Assembly: GCA_007922305.1 (NCBI GenBank)
Contig: ML677334.1
Coordinates: 59,374,858 to 59,438,857 of the forward strand
Length of the DNA stretch: 64,000 bases
Reading direction: 5' to 3'
Origin: Dermatemys mawii
Taxonomy: Eukaryota; Chordata; Testudines; Dermatemydidae
Both the position numbers and the translations under genes were made by a program. The notes under the pieces are model-generated. The model was not told where the DNA came from. It did not search any database and saw nothing but the letters and a program-made list of their open reading frames with translations. Shown piece by piece: positions 12,163 through 25,200 of this stretch. Positions within the stretch are counted from its first letter, which is position 1. Every line of letters starts with the position of its first letter.

Positions 12163-13925
12163 CATAGACTTTAAGGTCTGAAGGCCATCTAGTCTGACCT
12201 CTTGAACCTTGCAGGTCACAGAACCTCACCTACCCACTCCAGTAATAGACCCCTAACTTCTGGCAGAGTTACTCAAGTCCCCAAAGCATGATTTAAATAC
12301 TTCAAGTTACAGAGAACCTGCCATTTACACTAGTTTAAACTTGCAAGTGACCCGTGCCCCATACTTCAGAGGAAGGTGAAAAAAATCCAGAGTCTCTGGC
12401 AATCTGACCTGTGGCGAAATTCCATCTAGATCCCGAATATAGCAATCAGTTGGACCCTGAGCATGTGGGCAAGACCCACCAGCCAAGCACCTGGGAAAGA
12501 ATTCTCTGTAATAACTCAGAGCCCTCTCCATCTAGTGTTCCATCACTGGCTGTTGGAGATATTTGTGGCTAGCAGTTGCAGATGGGCTACATGCCACTGT
12601 AGGCAGTCCCATCAAAACATCCCTTTGATAAATTTACCAATGTCAGTCTTGAAGCCAGTTAGGTTTTTTATCCCCACTACTCCCCTTGGAAGGCTGTTCT
12701 AGAACTCAGATGGTTAAAAATCTTCATCTAGTTTGAAGCCTAAACTTGTTGGTGGCCTTTGTTCATGTCCACATTGGCGCTTAACTTGAATAATTCCTCT
12801 CCCTCCCTGGTATTTATCCCTCTGATCTGTTTATAGAGAATAATCATATCGCTCCTCTGCCTTCTTTTGGTTAGGCTAAACAAGCCAAGCTCTTTGAGTT
12901 TCATCTCATAAGGCAGGTTTTCCATGCCTCAGATTATCCTAGTAGCCCTTCTCTGTACCTGTTTCAGTTTGGATTCATCTTTCTTAAACATGGGAAATCA
13001 GAACTGCACACAATACTCCAGATCAGATCTCGCCAGTGCCTTGTATAATGGTACTAACACTTCCCTATCTCTACTGCAAATCTCTCACCTGTTGCATGCT
13101 AGGACTGCATTAGCCTTTTTCACGGCCGCATCACATTGGTGGCTCATAGTCATCCTGTGATCAATTAGTACACCCAGGTCTCCAGGTCTCTTGTCACTTC
13201 CAACTGATGAGTCCACAGCTGATAGCAAAAATTCTTGTTGTTAGTCCCTAAATGCATGACCTTGCATTTCATCCCATTTATATTACTCCAGATTGCTCTT
13301 GTATGATATTCCAGTCCTGCTCCATACTGGCAGTATCTCCCAACTTTGTGTCATCAGCAAATTTCATTAGCATACTCACACTTTTTGTGCCAAGGTCATT
13401 AATAAAAATATTAAATAAGATTGATCCCAAGGAAAATCCTTGAGGAACTTCGCTAGTAACCTCTCTCCAGCCTGACAGTTTACCTTTCAGTCTGGCCCAT
13501 TGTAGTCTTCCCTTTAACCAGAACCTTATCTATCCTTCAATATTAATACTAATCCCCATCTTCTCCAATTTAACTAATCCTTTCCTATGTGGAACTGTAT
13601 CAAATACCTTACTGAAATCCAGGTAGATTAGATCTACTGCATTTCGTTTGTCTAAAAAATCAGTTATGTTCTCAAAGAAGGAGATCATGTTGATCTGGCA
13701 TGATCTACTTTTTGTAAAACATATTGTATTTTATCCCAATTACCATTTATCTCTATGTCCTTAATGACTTTTTCTTTCAAAATTTGTTACAATTGAGGCC
13801 TGTAGTTTACTGTGTAGTGTACTAGCAGGCCTGTAGTTTTCTGGATCACCTTTTTCCCTTTTTTAAAAATAGGAACCATATTATTAGTCCAACGCTTTAT
13901 TTCCTGGGGTTCCCAGGCATACCAT
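12163..13925 (-). mobile_element. CR1 LINE fragment with reverse-transcriptase pseudogene
   Basis: The right part encodes, on the minus strand, a decayed CR1 ORF2. A KFADDTKLGD block places the reverse-transcriptase catalytic FADD at 13350-13361. The C-terminal segment (12740-12925) reads LPYEMKLKELGLFSLTKRRQRSD, the conserved CR1 end. The left edge carries the CR1 3' UTR phrase around GACTTTAAGG and CATCTAGTCTGACC. Frameshifts and stops break the frame, and the endonuclease and 5' end are missing, the usual 5' truncation. It lies just upstream of the LTR at 13974-14573. Confidence 0.8.
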
Positions 13926-13973
13926 GTTATCTGTGCAATAGTGGCTTTCAAACTGACAAGTCCCTATGCATGC

Positions 13974-14573
13974 TGTGATGGAGTCAGACCAGAAGGGTAT
14001 TGGAGAGTGCTGGAAGGCAGGTATATCAGCCTCAGGATGTGCAGGTCCCTGTTCCCTGGATAGCCAAACAAAGGCTACTCCAGGCCAATCAGGAAGCTTC
14101 TAGAAAGGAGTAGAAACAGCTAGCCTGATTGGGACACCTGAAGCCAATCAGGCACTGGCTGAAACCAGATAAGAAACCTCCCAGTTAGTCAGGTGGGCTG
14201 TGGGTGTTAGGAGCTGTAGGAGGAGGTTATGCTGTTGGTGAGACTGAGTGGTGGACAACATATTGTACGCAAGGAAGGAGGCCCTGAGTTAAGGATGAAG
14301 TGGAGTTTGAAGAAGCGGGGACTGCTGTGGGGAAGTAGCCCAGGGAATTGTATTGTGTTTTGTGGATAAAAGGTCAGCCATCTTAGCTGATACTATTAGG
14401 GTCCCTGGGCTGGAGTCCGGAGTAGAGGGAGGGCCCGGGCTCCCCCGCTTTTCTGCCTCCTTTAATTAGTTACTGAGAAAGGGAGGTCACTCTGGGCCTA
14501 GATGAGTTTCTGAGGCCCCTAAATCTGCCAGGAAGTGCAGGACCCACCAATACAGACTCGGAACTTAGTCACA
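13974..14573 (+). mobile_element. Solo LTR, 4-bp target duplication ATGC
   Basis: A 600-bp block begins TGTGATGGAG and ends AGTCACA, flanked by an exact ATGC at 13970-13973 and 14574-14577. The middle contains GGGTCCCTGGGCTGGAGTCC and a GAGGGAGGGCCCGGGCTCC segment, which I recognise from a turtle LTR family. No internal region remains. The 4-bp duplication differs from the 5-bp flanks of the other LTRs here, so a different integrase is implied. Confidence 0.65.
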
Positions 14574-14577
14574 ATGC

Positions 14578-15380
14578 CTGAAATTGGTCTCTGGCACAAC
14601 TGAAACTTGCCTTTCACATCCTGCTTTTTGATTTCATCATCCCACAGTTAGCAATGTTGGAAAGTTAATGTGACTGGAGTGCCGGCTGCCACTAGCTCAG
14701 AGCGGGTCCAATCAATATGGTGTGTAAAACAGAGTCTGTACCTGCCAGCCCATCCACAAGAGCTCCCACTGTTGCTAATAGCATTGAAGCTCAAGCAGTG
14801 TTTATAACAGTGAGGATTTGTTGAAAAATTTCCCTCATGAACGTTGAAACCACCAGAGAGACTAGACCTAAGTAATACATAGAGATAGTGGTTCAGGTAA
14901 AATGGTACCCACACCATAACCAACCCTAAGAAAGTTCACAAAAACAAAAGCACTTTTTCCACCTCTATTAGTAAAGACGTTTTTGTCAATCCAACAGGCT
15001 TAAAACATTCTCACAAGAGCATTTCCTATTAAACAAATAATTTGTGGAAAAGTGTCAATTTTAATGAAACTCTCTCAGGTCCTGTATGGGACCTCTGGTC
15101 AAAATCAGGGAGGGAGAGAGAAACCTAGCCAGAATCCCAGTAGTTACAGTATTTACCTGGGTTCACATCCATGCACCAAGTGAGGCTAAGGAGGGAGTTG
15201 AACCTGTGCCATCCACCTCGAAGCCCTACTATGGTTCTATTGGCTAGCCTTATTGTGCTGTACCCGGCAAAAGGTCTCAGTTTTGTCCTCAAAAATTTTC
15301 ATGGTCTGGGAAAACCGTTTCCTACCTAGCTCTAATTCTCACTCCCCTTCCTTAGGCAAGGCAAAGTAGCTTGCAGATAG
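14578..15380. other. Unassigned non-coding stretch
   Basis: No element or gene was recognised. A 91-codon minus frame (14648-14923) has no motif that I recognise. Confidence 0.35.
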
Positions 15381-15384
15381 ATGG

Positions 15385-15600
15385 TTCAGTGGCAGGGGCT
15401 AAACCTACAGCTCAGGAGTCCCAGGTTTGAGTGTTTGCTCTATCACTGACTTCCTGCATGACCTTGGGTAAAGCCACTTAGACTTTCTGTGCTTCACTTG
15501 TGACATGGCAATAATAGTATTTTCCTCCCCTACGATGCTGCTATGAGGAGAAATGCACTAAAGGACTCAGAACAGCACTGTGTGGTACTCTGATAATGGA
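15385..15600 (+). repeat. MIR SINE, sense orientation
   Basis: The left part has a tRNA-like leader (GGTTCAGTGGCAGGGG, then AGTCCCAGGTTTGAG resembling a B box). The core CATGACCTTGGGTAAAGCCA and the CTTCACTTGTGACATGGC/AATAATAG tail follow the MIR order. It is diverged by many substitutions, as expected for an ancient amniote SINE. Confidence 0.75.
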
Positions 15601-17489
15601 GACCATCTGAGAGAAGATATTATGAACTGTGAAAGAGGGGTTTCAGGCCTCATTGCAAATATGAAGTAAAAACTGGAACCCTGTCCCAGCATCCACCTTT
15701 CTAAGTTTATTGGTATAATTCATTAATGTCTCAGTCAGCCCCAAAGAGACGGTAAGATGACAGCACTTCAGTGCATTCCTTGGGGAAACACTGCAAACAG
15801 ACAGCACCACTTATTTAGAAGAGATCCCTTTAGATAGCAAATTAGTTCTAATGGACAATAATAGGGGTACTCAGATATTTTTAAAGAAAAACTAAATTCC
15901 CTTTCCACAACATATTTTCCATCTCACACCAACACATTTCTTTGGGAATAACAAGAATATTTGAGAAAATACAGTAGCACTTATGCTGAGTTCCCCCTGC
16001 TATCCTTCCTTTACTTAAAAACCAAGGGCCAGAGCCTCAGGTGGTGCAAAGCAGTTGAAGATATGCTCCCCCACCCAATCGTCACCACAAAAACTAACAT
16101 TACATCAGGCTTTGTTTTTGAGTTAGTCAGCTCAGAGCAAGATGCTATCATGGTATTTAGTTAAAATAAGCACAAAGAAGAATTTAATTTAGAACGGGAA
16201 AAAAAATCAGCCATATTAAAATGTATGCAATAGCTTCAAATTACAAAGGGTTGGCTCTTTAAACTGTCCAATTAAACAAGACACCCTTGTTCCTCTTTTC
16301 ACCAGTTCTCTGATCCTGTGTGTTTGTTGGATCTGATGTTGGAGACAACATTAAACCAGGGTCTTGTTTTAACTTCTCAAAGTTAAGACTTCTCTAGTGC
16401 TTTGATAACATAGATATCACAAGTTCCTGCCACTGAACCAGTTTTTTTTTCTAATTTGTTTAGTATGTAAAAATGCTCTGCAATAGAGTCTGACTATAAT
16501 ATTATAATGAAATAAAATGCCAAACAATCAGCATACTTTTATAAATAAGGAAACTAGGTTAAGCTAATGTTATCCTTGGTATTTAGTGCCAAAGTGCAAT
16601 ATGCAGTTCTTCCCACCTCATGAGCTGCCATCTGCCAGTGCCTCTCCCATTCATCCTTGTTCCTCTTGCTGGGATAGAGTTGGAGCATCAGGGGCTTCAA
16701 ATGGCCAGGGGAAAAATACACCACATTTTTCCTAAAGGCCAGTGCACTCTGCTGCTAATAATGCTTGGGTCCCCGCCGGAGAGAAATGAAGCTAAATAGG
16801 TCTTGTATTGGCAAAGCCTCCGAAACACTATATAATTAATATACTGTAGGGTCATAAGAAAAAAAGTAACTTCATTAGCAATGCTGTGAGTATCAGTGAG
16901 TACCCTGCATTTTAGTGATCTGGTGCTTTTCAAGTTTGAATAATTATATCTTCAGTCAGCTAGAAATCAGCTTCTGTACCACATGCTTTTCGAAGTCTCT
17001 CTTTTTCACCTGCATATGTTAGCAGCTCATGGGAAATTCCTTCATATAATATGTCAAATTCTACCCACATAGGCACACACATGCACAACTCCCACTAAAT
17101 TCAAGGGGAGTTGCATTTACAATCCTCCAGGCAAACTGTGGTCCATTGATGGCCATGTGACAACCAACATGTACAGGATCAGATAATGGGAAAGTGACTA
17201 TTCTCTGGGTTCAACAATGATTTAGCTATTACATTGTATCTTTTGTGTCTGCAAGTTGCTTTTCTAGCATTAGGTATGTAGAAAAATCCCAAATTTAACA
17301 GATGAAACCATCAGTTCCCTAAAACATAATGCTTCTTTCCAAGTTTATGTTCATATTTTTTTTTCTCCCTTACTACTAACCCCAGTTGTGGAGCTGGTGA
17401 ATGATGAAAAATTCACCCCATACAGAGAGCACAAACTTCTCCGATAGCCATTTCAATCAAACCCTTTTACGGACAGATAAGCATTTGCA
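15601..17489. other. Unassigned non-coding stretch
   Basis: AT-rich sequence with T runs and no recognised gene or bounded transposon. Frames of 67 and 78 codons (15961-16164 plus, 16697-16933 minus) show no domain. Confidence 0.35.
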
Positions 17490-18010
17490 TATATGGCTTT
17501 TTAAACGCGAGGATCCAGATCTCAGTTAATCTTGCTGATCTCTGAAATTTTGTTTGTTTGTTTGTTTACGGCAGCTAGGCTGACATTTTGTATCTATATA
17601 GTAAAGGCCTTGTCCTGAAAAATTTCAAAGTGGCAATGACATCATTTTTCTCATTGCACGCAGCCGTTACCCATTCTGACAGGCTGCTTATAATGTTAAG
17701 TTTACTAGTTTTCAGAGATTGTCGACTGAGGCTAACTATTTTTGTTGAGTTTTTTCAGATCTAAGACTCTGGCAAGCGCTGCTGCATTGTTTCGCTAATA
17801 CTTTGTGTCAATTATGTGTGTATGTTAAGTATTTGAGTGTACATGTTTATGTGCGAATATGCATATATAGGTTGTTGAAATTTGTCATATTGATATGGTC
17901 AGTTGTTGTATGATGGAATATCCGCCATTCTAGTTTTATAAATTTTAATAACAATAATTGGATATTCTAAAGGTAGAATAAAATGTAGTAGATTTTGATA
18001 CGAAAGAATG
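17490..18010. promoter_or_regulatory. Candidate conserved non-coding element
   Basis: This stretch matches no repeat that I recognise. It keeps a run of CpG-containing words (AACGCGAG, TTACGG, CACGCAGCCG, GTCGAC, AAGCGCTG, TTCGCTA) in an otherwise CpG-depleted, AT-rich surrounding. Retained CpGs and complex low-repeat sequence are typical of constrained enhancers. A (GTTT)n run sits near 17551-17566. This is an inference from composition only, with no alignment available. Confidence 0.25.
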
Positions 18011-18059
18011 AAGGAAGGAAGTATATGCCACTAAAAAGGGTGTCTTTTTGAAAGTTTAT

Positions 18060-18155
18060 AATAAGTGATGCTCCGGAGGGCGGGGAAGAGGGGGGTGCAA
18101 GGCAGAAGTTTTGCTTAGGACGCAAAATATCTTTGCACTAGCCCTGCCTACCACT
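18060..18155. repeat. Fragment of a hAT MITE
   Basis: The block GAGGGCGGGGAAGAGGGG, then GCTTAGGACGCAAAATATC and ending near TAGCCCTGCC, resembles one end of the CAGGGCTGGC-type hAT MITEs at 4564 and 26285. The partner end is not visible. Confidence 0.35.
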
Positions 18156-19285
18156 CTGGGATTGGCTTTCAGGGATGAAGGCCCCTGTTTACCAGTTGTG
18201 CTAATTCAACAGGCCCAACTTGTGTTTGGCACCTGTAACTCTTTTCCTCTAGGAGCTGTGACAGCAGCTGATTAAAGTGACTCAAAAAAACCACACATAA
18301 ACTCCCTCATTCTCCGTATGTGTTGGAGGATTTCACACTAAAATGAATTGGTCTCTTTTCTTCTCAAGTATTTGTGAAGAAAAATTATTTGCAATGGTAT
18401 GCAGCCTTCTTCTTTCAGACCCATTATTCTTACCCTCTTGAAGACTGGACAGAATATACATATTTATCTGTCTTACTGCCATAATAATTCACTCAAATCT
18501 TCAAGGTGTTCAGTGGTAGTATCCTTCCCATGAGGTTACTGGATCAGTTTGTGTCTGTTGCTAAATCAATGAGAAATAAAACTCCAAACACTACCAAATT
18601 GATGTTTCAACTAATAAAGATTCATTCTGGTTTGCTGGATCATCTTAATTAACAATAATAATAAAAATAATGTAAGTAGGTCTGATTTATCGGGAAAACT
18701 TTTTTTTCTCACCAAAATGGGAACTTGGTAATGCCTGGCGTTTTATTTGTTAGAGCTTTATTCTTTAATTGAAATTGACCAGCTGAAACTCTGTTCATAA
18801 CTAGAGCTCTCCCAGTAACATATCATCCAATAGGGCTCTGAGATGTAGTGTGATAAACTGTAAGGTACTGGAACCAATCACTGGGGCAATGATGCAATTA
18901 ATATCCATTCTTGTGTCCTGGAGTATTCAGAAAAGGATTGACTGGTAATGTCTGTCACCTTTCCTACCCTGGTAAAGCTGCTGGTGACAGATTCTGCTCC
19001 ATCCCCTTTGTGACACCCTGGAGGCTGTAACGTGATGGAAAGCTGGTTTCAACTGCTGGCCAGCCTTACATAAGGGAATACCTGGGCAGCATAAAGCTGC
19101 TGTAGCTTCCAAAATGCCCTACCCTCCATCCCAGAGGGTCTGTCAGTAGTTGGGAGGACACAGGTCCAAATGCTCAAAATGTGTGCTCTGGCACTTCTCT
19201 CCAGTGTAATGGCCCTCAGGGGGCTGTTCCCTATCAGCAGAACTTAGCAATTAATAGGGACACTTTTCTGAATCAAAAAATACCC
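18156..19285. other. Unassigned non-coding stretch
   Basis: I see no recognisable gene or bounded element here. Confidence 0.35.
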
Positions 19286-19289
19286 AGAT

Positions 19290-19740
19290 CCCATCCTATT
19301 GCAGACCTATATTTTAAAACGAGAACTTTGAACTGAAGCTAAAATCAAACAGGGAGTCATTACAGAACAGGAGGCATTAGAGATCTGCTCACATTTATCT
19401 TCCTTGCTCAGTAGGCAGACTGCTGTATGTTGTACTAGCTGCAGTTTCTAAATTGATTTGCCCAAACTGAGTAGATTGCAATAACCCAATTTAGAGCATA
19501 CAGAGTCATGGAGATGAGTCCTCATCTGAAAGGAGCAGATGCCCAGGCAGAGGTGAAGGAAACCATTTCTCATTGTGGAAATTTTGAATCCAATAGGACA
19601 CCAAGACAGGGCACTCCCATGACAAATGATGGGCAGATGCCCTCAACAGAAGTTTGAGTCAGTGTTCTGGAAGTGCTTCTCTCTTCCTACAGCATCACTT
19701 TCATCTTATCCAAATTCAGTTTACTTTGACTGCTGTCCTC
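19290..19740 (-). mobile_element. L2/CR1-like LINE fragment
   Basis: On the minus strand, translations in shifting frames give KLNLDKMKVMLLG and, further on, LGYCNLLSLGKS and KLQLVQHTA. These correspond in order to the LN-DKTEVMLL, LDYCNxLYxGLP and LQLVQNAAAR blocks that end the reverse transcriptases of L2-type LINEs. Several frameshifts and stops are present, and neither end is defined. Confidence 0.5.
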
Positions 19741-21855
19741 ACGCATGTGAAAAATTTGGTTATTGTGACAAGTGTGTAACAGCCAAGAAAGTGATGTAGC
19801 CTGGGATGCTCTCCATATATTGATGCACATGACCTAAATCTTGTGAGGACAGCTGGTCTTTTAGCCAAAGATGGAGGAAATGTTGTTGAGATTTCTGCTC
19901 TTTTCGGCTCAGATCTGCACATACTGCTCGTAAGTTTTCAGTGCTAGCTAACCTGAACAGAGACCTCATTTGCCTTTTACTTCACCCCAGCTTTATACTT
20001 GACCTGGAGCAGCAGACTTCACCTCAGACCGTTTTCAGTATCAATATAATACAGCACCCAGAGAGAAGGGTTCACTCTTATTGAAATTTTTAAGAGATTT
20101 TGGATGAAACCTTTCAAAAATCTCAGCAATACCCTAACTCTGCTCCCATTTAAGTCAATGGTAAAACTCCCACAGATTTTGAAGAAGGGATATTTACATC
20201 ACCATGGAGCACTTTTGAAAATCCCATTAACTGATGTCTCACAACCTGTTACATGGCCTGTAATGTGAACTGTATACATAAGGATTTCAGGAACAGTTTG
20301 GTGTCAATGTCACTTGGTACTTTGTCATAGCTCAGCACAATATGCCAGGTACTCTGAGATTTTTCATGTGAAGCACCATTTTCCCATTAGGATGTAGGAT
20401 TATAGGAAGGGTGTACATAAGTGTGGTAGTGTACTTGAACTTTTAAATTTCTGGAAGATCTTGAGAAAATCTATCTTCTTGAGAGTAGATCCCAGTACTG
20501 AAAACCTAATCATCCAGACAGCCTACACATATGTCTTTTGGTCTCCAGAGCACCAGGAAACATTTAAAAGCCCTCCTGGGTATTGTGACTGTTCCTAAAT
20601 TATTCAATGATTATTATTTCAAGGAAGACACTGAAAGTAAGGAGGAGGTCTTTTATCCTAAGAACTTTGAACGTGCTGGTTACTTTGATTTTCATTTCAG
20701 TTTGTTTTAAACAACAGATTTACACCAAATAAAAATGATGGATCAGAGCTTGGCATAGAAGCGTCATTGAGAATCAGTTAATGGAAGTGATTTTGTAAAG
20801 GAAATGGAAAATTCTGGATTCCATAAAATAACTTTAAAGGGTAAAATATGCATGAAGGCATAATACTTTATGACAAAACTAATTACTTGGGGTACCCATA
20901 CAGCCTCACATTAGTGATGCTATGGTTACAATGCAGGAAGCACTTTCATTAGAAGCCCCTGAGACTGGGTGCTTATAATTTTTTTTTAATTATACTTTGG
21001 GGAAAAGTGTCTCATTCTTATTTTGAGCCCAGAGTAAATCTTTTTAAAAGTTTACTAATAATTGGTGGTTGAGTTAGCAGCGTGTGATTTATTTGTTTTT
21101 ATTTTATATTTACTGTGGTTTCCACACATTAGGATCTTTTAATGCCTTTCTTTGTACCTGCATAAACAAAAATAGCCAATGAAATGAATGTAAAGACTGC
21201 CTTGTACTCTGACTGACACTGTATTTTTGTTAACAATTTGTACACTTACATACAAATTTCTGGGCCTCTCTCACATTCTGTGAGGTTTTATTTTCCCCCT
21301 CACTATATGAACAATGGTTATGTAAGCAGCAGAAGACCAAACAAATCTGATCTGATGAGTAGGAAGCACATTTTGCTGGAGTTTAACTGATGATGTAGTT
21401 CCCATTCAAATTGTTTTTTTTAAGCCACTTTGCGGTGCTAAACCTCAGGAGAAGGAAGCATCTTCACAAACCAGAAGAATCTGTCAAAACCCTACAAATA
21501 CATGCCTCTTCAAAGGTTCTAACACAAATAAATCTTTGCCTCCATATATTGATCCACGTTTTCATTCAGATGGATGAGCAAGGCTTTGATTCACTTCCTA
21601 ACTCTGGAAAGTGACCCTTTAAGTAGCTATAACCTGCTCTTATGATACTTTCCCTCCAGTTCCTTTCCCTCTATGTGATTTTTTACTCTAAGGTAATTCA
21701 GCCCTTTATTTTTTGTAATTAGTTAAATATTTTTAATATCAACTTTCCTTAGGGGGTGAATTTGAGCCTTTCTGAACAGTAGGAAAATAAATAATAATTT
21801 GCAGTATGACACCATTGCCACCAAATCCAAAGGTATTCTTCTATGTACCTATAAG
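19741..21855. other. Unassigned non-coding stretch
   Basis: I see no gene or bounded element. A GTCAATGG-containing segment near 20110-20230 resembles the decayed palindromic family. Confidence 0.35.
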
Positions 21856-21859
21856 GAGG

Positions 21860-22210
21860 ATCACGTGTAAATCTAGAGGTAACAGTATTCTGCACAGCTC
21901 AGGTACAGCCACACCTGAAATATTGTGAGCAGTTCTGATTCATTCATTGTATATTTAGAAAGCAGGGCAACAAAAATTATACCAGCATGAAAGAACAAAA
22001 CACATGAGGAATGGCTAAGACAGCTAAATTTATATAGTCTAGAAGAGAAAATACTAAGGAAGAGATGAGAAGAGTCCATAAATACCATCAAGCTGATAAT
22101 ATAAATGAAGGGAATTATTTAGTCTCGGAAGGTAGTAGGTCAAGGAGAAAAGGCCTGAAGCTATGGATGGGAAAATTTAGGTAAAACATGAGGAAAAAGT
22201 TCTTAATAGA
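21860..22210 (+). mobile_element. Old CR1/L2-type LINE C-terminal fragment
   Basis: Plus-strand translation with frameshifts gives HLKYCEQF, then a RKQGNKNYTSMKEQNT-like segment and later YHQADNINEG, echoing the LEYCVQxW ... YKYLKGxxxEEG layout at the C-terminus of CR1/L2 ORF2. It is highly diverged and has no recognisable 3' tail. Confidence 0.45.
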
Positions 22211-22264
22211 GCAATTGGGCAGTGAACTACACACATAGGAAAGGAGAGCCTGTCTTCATTAAAG

Positions 22265-22540
22265 AAATTTACACCAGTGTAACTACATCACTGCAAGCCC
22301 CTAATGTAGACATACTGCATCAGCACAAAGCAGGGTTTACTCTGATGCTATTTAATGAAGTAACACTCTGAAGTAAGCTGTCCGAAGTATGGGTTCAATT
22401 CACCACTGCCCTGTACATCATGTAGTCATTTACACCAGTGTAAAGTGGGTGTAAAACACCCCTCAGTGGGTGTAGAATGTACCATTCTGACTTACTATGT
22501 TGTACATACATTTTGCACTTACTTTACACTGGTGTAAATG
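22265..22540. repeat. Cluster of TTTACACCAGTGTAAA palindromes
   Basis: TTACACCAGTGTAA-type palindromes occur near 22269-22283, 22428-22444 and, as TTTACACTGGTGTAAA, near 22522-22537. The middle copy is a perfect 16-bp self-complementary word. They appear to be ends of overlapping old palindromic repeats rather than operators. Confidence 0.5.
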
Positions 22541-22699
22541 GCTGCCCAGAGTGGAAGGCGATGGTGAATCAGACCTGTCACTGCAGCTATTCAAGTGCAA
22601 TTTAAATTAGATGGCAGTGGAAATGCTGCAGAGAGTTGCTCTTCAAAGTGCATAGGGTAAGATTGACTGTCCTGAGTTCTGACACTATATCTGTTCTCT

Positions 22700-22857
22700 C
22701 AGGGCATGTACTGCAGCTGGGTGGGAGCCTTCCAGCCTGGCTAGACAGACTCATGCTAGAGGAGCTTCAGTTAATATGCTAAAAATATTGTGCCTTAGGT
22801 GCTCAAGCTCACCTGAGCCCCTAGGCTCACTCCCAGTGGCAGTGTAGACAAAGCCCA
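22700..22857. mobile_element. Possible Harbinger-type MITE, weak ends
   Basis: The right edge reads GCAGTGTAGACAAAGCCC, whose complement resembles the GTCTACACTGC Harbinger-type ends of this genome. A left edge GGGCATGTACTGCAGC is only a rough match. No clear target duplication was found. Confidence 0.3.
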
Positions 22858-23061
22858 AAGACCTGATTGCTACAGATGCAAATCTCCCAGTGAAATCAAT
22901 ATAGATTTTTCTTTTTTCCCCTCTCCGTTTCTTATGAACATAAACCCAAACAATTCCATTGGGTTTTCTTCCTTGTTTTCATGGTATCTATGATGTAATC
23001 AGTAGCATCAACAGGGGCTCTGGGAACAGAATTTAGTCTTATCTGACACTCCTTGATCAGG

Positions 23062-23080
23062 TCTCTCTCTCTCTCTCTCT
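23062..23080. repeat. (CT)n microsatellite
   Basis: About nine TC dinucleotides lie in a row inside otherwise unassigned sequence. Confidence 0.9.
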
Positions 23081-25089
23081 GCAAAAGCACAGCAAAAACC
23101 ATGCATAAAATGACTATTGTGTTAGGGCTTATTTTATTGTTCAGAGACAAAGTAGAGAATTTAATAAAAATTAGTTATTTTAAACGTAGCACACATTCCT
23201 CAGCACATTAGAACGGTTTTAAAGCAGGTCAAGCTTTGGCTCCAGACTATACTGGGGTCCAAACTTGTGCTTTAAGATAGGTTCAAGCTTTGGGTCCAAA
23301 CTGATAATGTCCCTTTAAACTCACTGTTCATCATCATAGTCAAATGTATCCTTTTGCATTAGCATGGACTTTTCCATCTCCCAAATTCTTAAGAGAACAC
23401 ATATAAATTTTGATGGAAGTATTTTTAATAAAAACCTGGAAAATAAAGATACGAACAGCTCTGTAATGTAGATATAGTTTGAACTAGTTACCAGAAATTT
23501 TGCATGTAGCATTAGACCCCTTTCTTCAAAATCAGCAATGCTAAATGCTCTAACTTGGATCTTATGAGTCTCTGAACTGGTTACGATAAGGTTTGGTTAC
23601 CTTAATAGGCTCCAGAAAACTCCCACAGGCATTCGTTCATATATTTTAAAGTGGAAGAAATAAAATACATTCAACTAATTCTACAGTTCTAGATTCAGTG
23701 AAAGATGAAGATATATGTGCTACCTCTGGTCTGAAAGTATTTCTGAAGAGCTAATTTTACCAATGAAAAGATATAATGGGTCTGAGTCTACTTTCATTTG
23801 CACCAGCATAAATCAGGACTAAGTCCACTGAAACCAGGTGATTTATACCAGTTTAAAGCCAATGTAAATTAGAGCAGAATAAGGATCAATATTACTCCTT
23901 TCTCACATCTGGTCCACTAAAATAACTCTTTGTCAGTACTGTTAGTTCAGATTAGCCAATCAGTATTGGTCAAATACCTTGTTTGTAAATTTCACTCATT
24001 ATAAATTGTTAACTTCTACTACATTAACTAAAGGATTCAATATTAATAAAAATATCAGCTGTCCCAGTGTCAGATGTCAGATCATCCCATGGACACTACT
24101 GGTATCCATCAAACAAATGAAAACAGATAAAAGTTGGCATGTTACATTATCCACTTTGATATGATGCTAGTACCCAATTTGTAAATAAACAGAAATTCAT
24201 TACAAAGATACTAGAGACAGATTGCCTTGAATTTATGAAATGATAATTCTGTTCATTTAAGCCCTTTTCTTTCTTGTTTTGCTTTTAGCTCACTTTGAAA
24301 TTTTAAAGAAAAAGAATGGGTTGTAAACTGCAGTTGTGGGATAGCTTACGGTAGAGTTGTTCCCCCTCTCTAGCTGAGCTTCATGAAGGGAAGTCTTATT
24401 TATATTCGTTCTTACTGAGTCTTTAGCAACTATTTTATCAATTAATTATACAGAACAACATTTTCAAATGTGATGATCGATTCTGAGTGCCACAAAGGGG
24501 CCTGATTTGTACCAACTCTCTTTAACAGTGTATCAAACTGGGGACCCAAAAAGTGAGGCACCCAACATCTGTTTAGAGGAGAAGGGGAGGAGGGAGATGG
24601 GAAGGTAGCTGGAGAAACAGATGGAGACAAGGGATTGGTTTTTGAAGGTGGAGGAAGTTAGAGTATATTTGTATGCATAGGGGAAGGAGCCAGAAGAGAG
24701 GGAAAGGGTCTGAGTGAGAGAGAGGGAAGTAACAAGAGAAGAGGCAAGTTTGAGAATTAGAGTGAGAGATGGCAGCAAAGTTAATGGGTGGCAGAAGATT
24801 CAAATAGCAAGCAAAACTGGGACTGTCAGCAAGCAAAATGGTAACAAAGTAGTTAGTACTGTTGCAGTCAAGCAGCAAAGCAGTGACAGAATCACACAGA
24901 ACAACTGGACCCAAGATTCAGTCTGGCCCACAAAGAATTAGGGATGCTTCCAGGTATGTTAGAGCAATCTTTATTTCACATACTTCTGTTAGATGTCTTT
25001 CCTGCTACTACCTATCCTCTTCCGACCCCCTTAGTGTGAATCCCTGTGGCCTGGTGCTGATCTCATTTTTTTTATCTCAGTTTTGCATC
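23081..25089. other. Unassigned non-coding stretch
   Basis: No gene is recognised. Segments near 23765-23880 (GCACCAGCATAAATCAGG and a mirrored TTTATACCAG word) fit the palindromic repeat family. A purine-rich tract occupies about 24570-24740. Confidence 0.35.
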
Positions 25090-25200
25090 ATAACATTATT
25101 GTTATAATTTATTATCATTATTATTTATTTGTATTACTGCAGTGTCTAGGCGCCCTAGTCATGGACCTGTGCTAGGCACTGGAAAAATAAAGAATATGCT
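25090..25200. repeat. Ancient SINE-like repeat fragment
   Basis: TATTATTTATTTGTATTA is followed by GGCGCCCTAGTCATGGACC and TGCTAGGCACTGG, an arrangement repeated in thousands of turtle loci. Related degraded pieces lie near 27825 and 28110. I do not assign a family name. Confidence 0.45.
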
